In this document: piece by piece, positions 9,974-20,800 of the stretch
Layout of the letters: each line of letters starts with the position of its first letter
Position numbering within the stretch: the stretch's first letter is position 1
The notes under the pieces: model-generated
What the model saw: the letters and a program-made list of their open reading frames with translations, nothing else
Database searches by the model: none
Told to the model about the DNA's origin: nothing
DNA from: Clonostachys chloroleuca
Taxonomy: Eukaryota; Ascomycota; Sordariomycetes; Hypocreales; Bionectriaceae
Direction: 5' to 3'
Assembly: GCA_037952775.1 (NCBI GenBank)
Contig: JBANAY010000003.1
Location: forward strand, 10,292,001-10,356,000
Length of the DNA stretch: 64,000 nt
Position numbers and translations under genes: made by a program

Positions 9974-11603
9974 TTAAACGAATTGCCACCCTGCTTCGAT
10001 CTGATGCTGGGCCTCCATGCCCTGAGGTTGAACCACAGGGGTGCTCGAAGGACCCGAAGTGTCCATATGCTTTATCGCCATATTCATCATTAATTTTCCC
10101 CTGATCAACGTCCACAGGCAGGATAAACTAACCACTCCAATCGCCACCTCGCTCACGGGTGCTGGTGCAGACTTAGGCCCAGGCACGGGCTTGGGCATAG
10201 CCTCAAGTGTGGGCGCAGGCGCAGGCACAACCATTCCCTGCCTTACAGCTGGCAGCCGGGCCATCCACTTGTGAAGTACCAGGGCGATTTCGTCGCTGTT
10301 CTTCTCCAGAAACATCAGGCGGCCATTTCCGCGAATACACAATTCTTCAAGGCGGAGCCAGCTGACTTGTAATCCCACCTGCCTCATGAATGCCACAGTG
10401 GCCCAGTCGAAGATCGAGTGTGAGCTGGCCTCAGCCGTGATGACAGCGTGGGGAACCTTTTTCAAGTGAAGAAGTTGGTGGAAGATCATCTCGCCTCCCT
10501 CCGTAACCCTGACGGGATTCTGCATGAAGCATGATTTGCGAGGATCCTCTGGATTAGTGTACTCACAAAGAGGAAAAAGGGGGTTATTTCTCCTGTCTAC
10601 AGTTGGGTCTGGGATGATGGCTTGTGGCTTCGGGAGGGGAGGGTCGTACGTCAAAGGGATATCGGCCAGGCCCCATTCTCTGACCTCCGGATCAAACACA
10701 GCACGGTGACCATAGAGTCTGCCTCTGCTTCGGGCGCTCCCAAAAGGTGGTCCGGAAGGTTCAATACTCAGGACTCCAGCGACCAAACCATGCATCACAT
10801 CTGTTGTTAGCCAAGCCATGATGCATCCAGTCCCCTCACCGATGAGGATCGCTTTTCCAGTTCTCTGAAGCAGGGCGGAAAGTGCCTCCTGAGCTTGAGT
10901 TTGTCGCTGCTAGCGATCAGTCTCAAGGACGGTGACGGATGCCATGTACTGAGTGAAAATCGGGTCTCCCTGGCGACCATCCTATCCTTTTATTAACGAG
11001 CCAGGTCTTTGAAACCTTTTATCGGAGCGACGCGACGGCGATAACCTACACCTGGCCATTGGGTATGGCGAGCAACGGTTTCCCAAGCACTCGCCTGATG
11101 CCAAGGGTACTTCTCCGGGCAGGGAAGCTCTTGCTCCACGGTTTGAGGAGTGAGGGAGCTCAGCTTCGCCACGTTGCCTCCCGTGGACGAGGGATGCTTT
11201 CCGGATCGTCCAACTCCAGGCAAGTCCACCAGATAAACGTGATAGCCTTGCTTCAAGAAGTAGGCTGCCCATCCCGGTTTTCCATCCGGCTTGTCCAGCC
11301 AGACCTGAGTTTTCAGCAAACAAGGGGCCCTTGGGAGATACTCAAGAATTTACATACCTTTCCACTATGGAAGTCACCATGAATGAGCACCAGAGGGTAA
11401 GGTTGTGTGACCTTCTCTGGCTCAAGACTCTCGACATACATGTGGCCGGAGAGGTGTGTTCTAATACCCCGGGGCCATTCGGGGTGAATATAGAAGGTTT
11501 GGCGGCGGCAAAGAGGCTCGAGGGATCCTGCAGGCTGTTAGCTTTGTTGCTAGTGGCAAGCAGATGGCGGCAAGCCGCTGGTATCACCTTGAGACGAGGC
11601 CAT
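9974..11603 (-). CDS. Alpha/beta-hydrolase family protein, interrupted by an in-frame stop
   Basis: Four exons on the minus strand: 11603-11588, 11527-11358, 11304-11050, 10981-9974, with introns of 60, 53 and 68 nt that join in frame. The conceptual protein is about 482 residues with one internal TAG at 10912-10910. Family features: YPLVLIHGDFHSGK (oxyanion strand), WLDKPDGKPGWAAYFLKQGY, VYLVDLPGVGRSGKHP, WPGDGRQGDPIFTQYMASV, and VAGVLSIEPSGPPFG. At the nucleophile elbow, where relatives carry HSQ or HSQSG, this protein has GEGTG, so the catalytic Ser is Gly (codon 10834-10832). The TAG follows LETDR and precedes QRQTQAQEALSALLQR, which is still coding-like. CAG to TAG by one C-to-T change is the simplest origin. 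It is probably a pseudogene or a dead enzyme. Confidence 0.8.
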
Positions 11604-12526
11604 GGCTCGTTGTTGGTGGCTGCGGCTGCTAAACTTCTAGATTCGGCTTATGTTTGAGTGTAGAGCAAAGAGAGAAGGAGTAAAGCGAGATGCGTAGAGG
11701 AAGTGTTGGATTTTATAGCTGATTTTCAAGGTGCACTGCTAAAGTGAGCTCAATCTGAGAACGAAGACTCAGTGGCAGGCCGAAACGCGTTGTTGACTGT
11801 GGACAATAGAAGTGACCGGCTCACCTGCCGTTGGGTTCTCACAATGCCCTCAACAGCAGCTATGAATGAACTACATAGTTATCAATTGAATCTCCCGCTG
11901 CTGCCTAGTTTTGGGCCGTTTATTCATGAAGAAATTTATTCCGCATTCAGGAATAATGTCGCTGGTCAAGCAAGCTGTATCACAAGTGATGGAAAAAGTC
12001 ACATGCTGTGATACGCAATTTCCAATCTCATGACGATTGCTCAAATTGTAAGTCTACGCCGACCCATCACTCATGCTTTGGGAATTTTCTTAATATTATT
12101 CTTACTTTCATGATTCCAGTATTGTGACTGTTGTATTATCTTCCTATTGATGCCTTAAGACTCCACCTTTCATGTTAATGAAGGTGCTGAAACATGGTTG
12201 TATTATCCCGATTGCCTTACAGTTGGAAGAAAAGAAGAAGAATATCAACCTGTGAGAAAAAGAATATTGGTGTTCAGAATTTCATTCATGCCATTTCATC
12301 ATTGCTATCGTCTCTCGTCGTTTCATCATCTTCTCAGAGGAAGGCGGCGGGGTCGATACACATCAATATTTTCCTCCACACAGGTTGCACAATTTCTTAG
12401 AACTAACAACAATGGCTTTGTAGTCTCAGACACCTTCCAAATTCGTCCCAAAGTAGCAAGAAAAACGAGGAGCCTCGTAGAATAAAGATAACAGACATCT
12501 CAGCAAAGAGAGGACAGAGTACCACC
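11604..12526. other. Intergenic region
   Basis: Between the start of the alpha/beta hydrolase and the 3' end of TRAX. It is AT-rich from 12050 to 12480 and contains short open frames without protein character. No gene seen. Confidence 0.5.
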
Positions 12527-13426
12527 TCATGGTGACGTGGGTGCTGGCGCATCATCCTTCATGTCAGGGATCCACCCCTTAGGTCGCTCACTTCCACGGA
12601 CGACGATTCCATAGCCTAGCTTCTCAACTTTCTGAACGCTCTGTCGCATGACCTCCATCTTGCCCCTGTAGTCCTTGGTCGGGATCTCGGGCAGCATCTC
12701 GTAGGCACAGCTCAGCTCGTGGATGTCGGACAAGATGTTGCGTCCAGCCTCGTTGCCTACCAGCTCGCCCATCTGGGCCGTGGTCACGGTCGCGAAACGC
12801 ATCATTTCGCCGAACAGATCAAAAACTCCGAAGAGGTAATCGTGGGGTGTGAGAGACATGTCCGCGGGCATTGCTGCATCAGCCTCGCCCTTTGAGATGA
12901 GGGTCTGATGGCGAAGATAATGCAGGAACGACAGAGCCTCAACGAATTCCTCCAGGCACCGAAGCGAGTACGAGTAGCGGTATCGATTGAGAGACTGTAG
13001 ATCAGGGACGACGGATGTCAGGAGCTTGGAGATCTCCTCAAGCTTTAGATCGACATCTTTCTGTGTGCCTGGGGGGATGCCCTTGCCTAATTGCTTGACT
13101 CTGTGACCTGGTTAGACTCCATTGAAAATAGACTTCGCGTGTCCATGCTCACCTTTGAAGAGAGAATATTCTATAAGACAGGAAGCAAAATCATCAAGCG
13201 TTAGCAGCGTAGCTCTAGAATGCGAAATGTTGACGGTTGCTCACATTTTCTTGCTCAAGGCAGTCACGTCACGAGAGGCCTTGATTATTCTCTCCCGCCT
13301 ATCGTGATGCTCGTCAAGCTCGTCTCTGAAGCCTTCAAACATATCATGGAACCGGCCTCGGGGGCCGTCTTGGGGTGCTGGCTTCACTCTTGCGTTCCCA
13401 TCCCGGTCTCTCTTAACGCCCGACAT
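12527..13426 (-). CDS. Translin-associated factor X (TRAX)
   Basis: Three exons on the minus strand: 13426-13245, 13170-13153 and 13100-12527; introns of 74 and 52 nt. The middle exon is only 18 nt but is needed: it joins SKK to RVKQLGKG as IIFSLQ and keeps the frame. The product has 257 residues. Translin-family hallmarks are RERIIKASRDVTALSKKI, then LSFLHYLRHQTLIS, DYLFGVFDLFGEMMRFATV and DIHELSCAYEMLP; the acidic residues in GEMMRF and the preceding helices belong to the TRAX RNase site. TRAX pairs with translin to form the C3PO endoribonuclease; in Neurospora this complex trims pre-tRNA 5' leaders. The C-terminus ends in a short Pro-rich tail. It is divergent from GPI14, 478 bp between starts. 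Confidence 0.92.
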
Positions 13427-13904
13427 GGTAGAAACAATAAGTATAATAGCGCGACCCACGTCGATGAGGGTACTCAATTATGTATTTAAGGCGCCAGGGA
13501 TAGATGTTTTAGATCATTCCTAAATGAAAGCTTGTGGAGGATGCGTGGACGGCTCTGGATGGCCTCGTCGGCTGATGGATTGTTGGATGGAGGTTGAAGA
13601 TTTGTGGGGCCTGAAACTCGACTGTGCCCAGCGAGAAAACACTGCCGGCTGGCAGGTGAGAGCACCACAGAGAGCCCCAAACCCCTGATATAACAGCCAG
13701 ATTGCCGAAAGCTGAGCTGCTGCTTGATGAGATCTCGGGGTCAGAGGAGTAGTGATTGAGGCCTACGAGCGACCACTGTCTCAATCCCTCAGTCTTGGTG
13801 AAATCTAGTATTCTCGTCTTTCACTTTTCCTTTTTCTTGTTGAGCATGAGGTGCGGCCATACACAGCTCATCTCATCTCTTGATACCCTCACCACCACAG
13901 CACC
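13427..13904. promoter_or_regulatory. Divergent promoter region, TRAX / GPI14
   Basis: 478 bp between two diverging start codons. A pyrimidine-rich stretch at 13815-13840 precedes the GPI14 start. No gene and no recognised operator. Confidence 0.5.
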
Positions 13905-15323
13905 ATGATCCCTTCAGCCCTCTTCCGGCCAGCGCCGCTATTCTCTATAGCCGCTGCGCTCCGTCTCACTCTCCTTATATACGGCATCTGGCAGGATGCC
14001 AATTCCGCCTTGAAATACACTGATATTGACTACCTCGTCTTCACCGATGCTTCCCGCCTCCTGGCCAAGGGACAGAGCCCCTACGACCGTGACACATACC
14101 GCTACACCCCTCTGCTCGCCTGGCTCCTCCTACCCACCGCCGGCCCCTCCTCCTCCATCCTCTTCTCCTTCGGCAAGGTCGTCTTCGCCCTAGCAGACCT
14201 ACTCGCGGGGTGGCTCCTCCTCCGCATGCTCCAGGCCCGCCGCGGCATGACCCTCGAACGGAGCGGCGCCTTCGCCGCCCTCTGGCTCTGGAACCCCATG
14301 GTCGCCACCATCAGCACCCGGGGCAGCTCCGAGGGCCTCCTGGGCGTGCTCACCACGGCCCTGCTCTGGGCCGTCGAGCGGAGGCGGAACTGGCTGGCCG
14401 GCGTGATCCTCGGCCTCGGCGTCCACTTCAAGATCTACCCCTTCATCTACGCGCCCGCCATCGTCTGGTGGATGGACGCCGAGCACACCGGCTGCGTCGC
14501 GCTCCAGAACAAGAGGGCCTCTGTAAAGGACCGGCTCCTGTACTTCATCACGCTGGCCAGGGTCGAGCTGGCCGTCACCAGCCTGGCCACCTTCATGCTC
14601 CTCAACATCCTCATGTACTCCATGTAAGCCAGCACAACAATCTCCAAGATATAATTGCCCAAGTCTAACTATAGGATTCCTTTCTCCCCTTAAGGTATGG
14701 ACACCCATTCCTCCTCCACACATACCTCCACCACGTCACCCGCATCGACCACCGCCACAACTTCTCCGCCTACAACACCCTCCTCTACCTCAACTCGGCG
14801 GCAGACCCCTCCTCCTCCTCCTCCTCCTCCTCCTCGTGGCACGCCGAGTCCCTCGCCTTCCTCCCCCAGCTCCTCCTCGCCTGCCTGCTCATCCCCCTCG
14901 CCATCGCCAAGAAGGACCTCGCCACCTCCATGCTGGCGCAGACGTTCGCCTTTGTCACGTTCAACAAGGTCTGCACCTCCCAGGTAAGCAATCATCACTC
15001 TTTCTACTCCCCGAGTCCTTGAACTCCAAGTGCTCACGCCTTGTAAACAGTACTTCCTCTGGTACATGGTGTTCCTGCCGCTCTACCTCCCCAGCTCCTC
15101 CCTCCTCCGCAACCCCAGGCTCGGCATCTCTGCCCTTCTGCTCTGGGTCGGCACCCAGGGCGCCTGGCTCCAGCAGGGCTACCAGCTCGAGTTCCTGGGG
15201 AAGAGCACCTTCTTCCCGGGGCTCTGGCTCTCCTCGCTCGCCTTCTTCGCCACAAATTGCTGGATCCTGGGCATCATCATCAGCGACGGGGCCTCTGACA
15301 AGAGCGCAGCTCCTACACAGTAG
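13905..15323 (+). CDS. GPI14: GPI mannosyltransferase 1 (PIG-M family)
   Basis: Exons 13905-14623, 14695-14983 and 15051-15323; introns of 71 and 67 nt. The protein has 426 residues, the usual length. It is an ER multi-pass membrane enzyme that adds the first alpha-1,4-mannose to the GPI-anchor precursor from dolichol-phosphate-mannose. The family signature near the N-terminus is YTDIDYLVFTDA with its DxD motif, followed by SPYDRDTYRYTPLLAWLL. Further marks are LWLWNPMVATISTRGSSEG, HFKIYPFIY, YGHPFLLHTYLHHVTRIDHRHNFS and, after the last intron, YFLWYMVFLPLYLP. A run of about ten serines from a TCC repeat (14807-14834) lies in the loop after HNFSAYN. The gene is very GC-rich compared with its surroundings. 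Confidence 0.95.
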
Positions 15324-15842
15324 CTTTGTAGTAGACATTATCTAGGCCGGGGCCAGATTCCCTCTCATGCTTTCTCATCCCCTTGATACTGCAAGGGTGG
15401 GCAAATATTTACAAGACATTATTACTCGAGGTCAATGGGCCGAACATGTAGAATAAAAAGGGCTTTAATACTTTAGTCAATAACTAAACTCACTCCTCAA
15501 ATTTTGATCTGGGTGGTCTGAAAATACTCTTCCCGCAGTTCATACCGATTCATCATCACGCTGTCCAACCTTTTACACCATATAGCATCCTTAACTCCTG
15601 AAACCGCCTAGAGCCCGCCCACTCTGGGTATAAATTAAATGCGGAGTTTTCGTGCACCTCCAAAGATTCATAACTCTGACAGCCTTATGTCAGTCAAAGC
15701 AAAACAAAAATGACAGAATAAGAGCACCAAGAAAAGAGTCGAATAAGCAGCAAATTTTTCGAGAGGGGAAACTGCTCGAGGCCGCAGAACTAATCCCACC
15801 AGCCTAATGCGCAGTTCAAGCCCAGATTCATTGCGGGATTCC
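15324..15842. other. Convergent 3' region, GPI14 / F-box-like gene
   Basis: 519 bp between converging genes. AATAAAAAG near 15452 is a plausible GPI14 polyadenylation signal. No gene seen. Confidence 0.45.
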
Positions 15843-17838
15843 TCAATGGATCGTCATTCGGTTCGCGAGCAACCGATAATTTTCAAGTTTCAGAGATGTA
15901 ATCTTGGTCTGGCAGGGGTTTTCTGGGGAAACCACCATGCGACCCTCCTTGTTATATATGATGTTGCCAAACGAGTGGCTCAGCTCCACAAAGGTAACAT
16001 GCGGACGTGCGCGGTTCATCTCGTTGATGATTCGCTCGCTCCATACACCCGAGCAAACACCGTTTTGTAAGAGGAAGAACGGGTTCAAGGCTGGCAGTAC
16101 GGAATCTAGTTTTGGTTAGCAGAGTACTCCATTGAGTGTGGGGAAGATGTTGAGGGTAGAAATTCTTACCCAGGTCCACAAATCGAATCCTCATGTATTC
16201 GACTTGATTTAGTACCGCCAAGGAACGAACGGCGGACACCACAAGCTTTTCGAAGGCCTCGATAAAGCCCATATCCTGGATTCCTGATCCTGACTCGTGG
16301 AAACTAGCCAGAGGGCGGCAGCAATTCTTGACGGTCAAATCAAGCGATTTAAGCCTGGTATTGCGGGGATCAACAGATCGCATGGCGGTATCGAGAAACA
16401 AATGGCAGACACGGCCTGTGTAGGACAAGTGCTCGAGTTGAGACAAGTTGGCAGCCATCACACTGCAAAAATGGCTCTTTACAGCGGCCTTGGAAAAGAA
16501 TGCTGGCATTACAGGTTCCCGTCGATAATCGGTTTCGAGACAGAGCTTGAGATTCGAGATGTTTGGTGGGAGCTGGGGCAGGAACTCGCACAGGGTGATA
16601 TAAGACTTCGACTTGGGCCTACTATACGAACCGTCCCAGTGTGTCAAATTCGGTAGCGCGCCAAGGACGGTCGCAAAGTCCTCGTTGTCTCGCATCAAAT
16701 TCCACTGGCCCTTCGTAATCAAGGTCGAAACAGAAGATATGGGGGTCAATGATCTCGGGCCTGCACTGCCGTTGTCCCGGCTGTGAAAATGATGAACTTT
16801 GGGCGCCTTGCGTCGTTCACCTCCCTCCAACGACAACACCTGCACATGGGGTAGGGTGGCTGCCACGAACTGGAAAACTCCCTCCAGGGTACAATTGTTC
16901 CCAGGCAACACATAAGCGGCATTCGTTAGACCATCAGTCGTCACAGTGGGCAGGCTTAGGCTGGGTGACATAACCAGGCGACCATATGAGGGCTGGAACA
17001 CTGGGAACCATATCTCCATGTGCATTACATACGGCTGGAGATGCTGATTCTGGGCAAAGTGCAGCATCGCCCCTTCGAGTGAGTCGTATGTCCCCTGGAG
17101 CTTGATGTGCCTGTAGAGCCTTTGCTGCACGAGGATTCTCCATATTTGGCTAACTAGGGCCAGCTCCGTCAACTGTCTCCTCCTCGCGTGGCGCATGGCA
17201 GTCCCCCAGCTCCTGCGGATGCTTGATACTTCCATGCCGCTTCTTGAGGTTGGGGATATCCGAAACCCAAAAATATGGTCCAAGATGGCTTCAAGGACCT
17301 CGATTGGCAGATCTTGGAGGCCAATGCTGGGCACGGCTTGGTAAACCGAGTCAAACAGCGTGATCTCCGAATCACTGGCATCATCCATCTGCGATCCCGA
17401 GTCATTTTCCGAGTCGTCCATAGGAGCATATGATCTCTGATGCTCGGTAAACGGAAATGGTGTGCTCTTCGGTCGGAGAGGAGTGTCAAAGTCCATTTCG
17501 ATGGACTCTTCGGCGGGTGGGCTGGACGAACCCGGTGTTCCAATATTCGAACTTGGCTCGATGAGTTTGGAGATGGGCGAGGCAGCGAAGTTGCCAAAGA
17601 AGTGCTCCTCTCTCCTCCCTTCGTGCGACATGCAGTTTTCTAACCTCATTCTCTCCATTCCTTGGACGGGGACAGCGGCCTCGGCATTAGCGTTGGGTAC
17701 ACGGCGTCGGCGTCTGGCTGTTACAGAGCGGGGGCCCGAGTGTTGGGTAGGGTGCTGTGGTTGGAGACGACGGCAAGTAGGTTTATGGGATTGGCGACGA
17801 CGACAGCATCTCGCGTCACAATTCGACATTTCGACCAT
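15843..17838 (-). CDS. F-box-like domain protein, uncharacterised
   Basis: Two exons on the minus strand: 17838-16170 and 16105-15843, with a 64-nt intron (GTAAGA...CTAG). The product has 643 residues. Splicing matters: unspliced translation runs out of frame after VDLG, whereas the second exon continues with SVLPALNPFFLLQNGVCSG and ends LLANRMTIH. The first 170 residues are Arg/Ser-rich and acidic and look disordered. Residues about 172-195 (IGLQDLPIEVLEAILDHIFGF) fit an F-box-like helix; the following part has repeated Leu-rich stretches with the composition of fungal F-box proteins. If the F-box is real, the protein is an SCF ubiquitin-ligase adaptor with unknown substrate. The family is not otherwise named. 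Confidence 0.75.
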
Positions 17839-20800
17839 AGGTTGGTGAGGAGGCGTCAGGAGGGTGGTGGCACGAGACAGCCAGCGGGCTGTCGTACCCA
17901 GCCCGAGAAGTTGGTATCAACAGAGCACTCACACTCAAACGTCTCACATGAACACAGCCCCGGCGGCAAAGAAGAACACTTGTCGTCGTCGGCGGCAGCG
18001 GCGGTGACGGCTGGAGATTGTATTGCAAGGAGAGAACGAGATTGTGGTCTGAGGTGTCTGTCTTTAATTAATTAGTCGGTGCAAGGCGCCGTGTGGTCGT
18101 CGTCTAGACCCAGCCCACCGCGGCACATAGGTGGTTCAACGTCAATTCAGGGCAAGAGAATATGCACGAGGACCAGGCGGTGGCGGTCAATCAAGTGGCG
18201 TCGTGGTTATGGCATGAACAGTTTTATTTGATGTCCTGGAGCGTCGGGGCAGCGAAGGCGCGGGAGCCAAGGAGGAAAAGGAAATTACACAGGCAAGATA
18301 AGGTATGGGGTGGAGGAGGTGCTGGAAACCGAAGCAGGTCCTCATTCCAGGAAGGCGAGTCACGTCCTTGGGCCGGTATCTGTCAGCGTCTCTGTCGGAA
18401 AGTGCGAATGAGGTTGCGACACATGGGTAAGGAGGGAACCGATCCCAACAAGTGAGGCGAGCGAGCGACGAATGGGGGCCGATCTGTTTTGTCTGTCTGT
18501 CTGAGTGTTTGTTTGCTGGAGGTGCGTGGCTGGCTGCTGGCACTTTACGCGCTGAGGTGGTAATTGGGGCTGGGCTGCACCAATGGACGGAGTGGACGGA
18601 CGTGCACAGCACAGCACAGCGGGTGGTGATGGCAGAAGAGCTAATTAATTTAATTGCACAGTCAATGATCCATCGGTACCAGCAGCACTACTTGTAAGTG
18701 CTTGCATTATTAGTACCCTCGCCGGAATGGGGCACCTGGCTGCAGCCGGAGATAGTGGATGGAACCTGCCCTTAGTAAGAGGCATCCTCAGCGTACAGGT
18801 GCATTGCGCTCCTCACTCCTCGCAGCCTCTCAGGCTTCCATGGATGTCAGTCTCAGGCAGCGCTCGGGTTGCACCTCGTCGAGGGCATTGTATAGGGCTT
18901 GTGCTAATTATGCCATGGCCGTCCGCTGCGTTTCATGTGCATGCATCGATCTGAGCCCCAACGTCGCGTGCCGCAAAGCCCCTTCTAGTGAGGGATCTCC
19001 CGTTTCCTCCCATTGACCTAATACGAGAAGCCCGCCGCCCAAAGAGGTGCCAGCACGAGGAGCGAGGGCGACTGATCAATGCCCCTCCAGGCGTTCTGGA
19101 GGCAGCGCTGCACACCCACTAGGCTGAGGTGACGTGAACTGGATGAGCCACATGATACTGAGGACACCACATGCACGCCGGCTACCTCGAATGACGAACA
19201 TGTGTGGTATCTACCGTGTATCGATCACTGTATTTTTCCTCTGCTTATTTCCTTTCTTCCCTTCTTTGTTCCCTTCGTCTTTGTTCCCTTCGGTGGACAA
19301 TCAGGTGGGCAAAGCGCATGATGGATGACGCACCAACAAATCCCTTGCTTCATCTCCATATTATGCACAACCACCACCGCGGTGAATATGTGTGATTCAC
19401 ACCAGCAGTGGCTTCGCTGCGGCATGACCCTCATATCTCATAACAACTTCCTTATCTTCTTGTGGCTCCGCGGTTCCCGGCTGGCTAAAATGCAATACTA
19501 TCTTTTTAGAACATTGTCCGTGCGAGGATACCTTCCAGACCTCAACACCGGTCTCTGCTTGGAATGCACATCGATAAGATGCTCCAGTTTTCCGAGTATC
19601 AATTCCTCGTCCCATCTTCCGACTTGTTGGTTCTCATGACGTGCAGGCGAATTGTCAACACGCAATCGTACTAAGTTGCTGGTGCCAAAAACCTAATCGA
19701 TCTACCTCCACAAGAGGTTCCGGAATGGGATCAGTAGATAGCAGAGGCACCTATTCTTTCCTCCCGGCCATATCCAATATATCAGGTTTACCTCTCATAT
19801 CACGACGGCTACCATCCTATATATTCATATCCATGGATGAGCTATTGAAAGACCAAGGTCGCAAGGAGTAGACCGAGCCGCGGAGGCCGACCAAGAGGAT
19901 CGGCCATTCATGACGCCGGGTATAGATGATCTCCCGTCCCCTCTGGCCTTCATGATTGTATTACCTAACCCAACCTTCGTCGTAACTGCATATACCTACT
20001 CTGTACAGCTCTCAGGGATCGTCTATTGTGGCGAGAGACCTCAACCCTGGGGTGCGCAAGAGCATGACGGCTAACAAAGATTATTTTAAAATACGGCACG
20101 TCGTTGGTCTAAACCGGCAGGTGAGTCTGCTTCTAACTTTATTCATATTAGAAGGCATATTCATCATCACAATGAGACAAATGGTGCATGGTTTTGCCTC
20201 CTAAATCCTATGGTTGGCCAAAAGTAGCCACTGGCTCCAACATGAGCTGACATTCTGTCAGCCCCCATAGCTTTATGTAAGGCTACACCGAGGATCTTAG
20301 ATCTGTGCTTTTCTTAATATGGCGTACCAAGATACCATGAAACCCTTCAGCTACAGTCCATACGCGTGTTTATCTCAAACCATACTATTCGTCACATTAG
20401 CTCACCGGGGACTTCAGAAATCAGGAGTTGCCAGCCCAGGAGACCCTGCGCCACAACCCCTCCTGTTGTTCAATCTGTAGCCTGAAACCCTCCCTAGTGC
20501 TTGGCAGAGGAGGCTCGTTGAGATCCAGAGGTTTTCAACGGCTAGAGTGCCGCTGGAAAGACGCTAGCATCGGCAATGGGTTTCAAGGGTACCAAGAATT
20601 GAGAAATAAGGTCGCATTGTATTAACATTCCCTTGCTAGCTTCAATTTACGGGCGCCTTGTCCTGGGCAGCCAAGCAGCTTTGGCCAAGGCCTCAGCGTG
20701 CAGAGCTCTCGTACCACACTATGCCAGCTAGAGAGTTTGTGGAAGGAGATTCTCCATTGGGATCGAGACCGGGGAATGCCCAGCCCAAGATAATGGGCAG

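Noticed and set aside
10873..10925. A 40-nt intron (GTACAT...GCTAG) that would remove the TAG in the hydrolase
   Set aside because: It is shorter than every other intron in the window and would delete family residues after FTQ.
14199..14723. Long open frames antisense to GPI14
   Set aside because: They are shadows of a very GC-rich real gene; the sense strand has the conserved GPI14 motifs.
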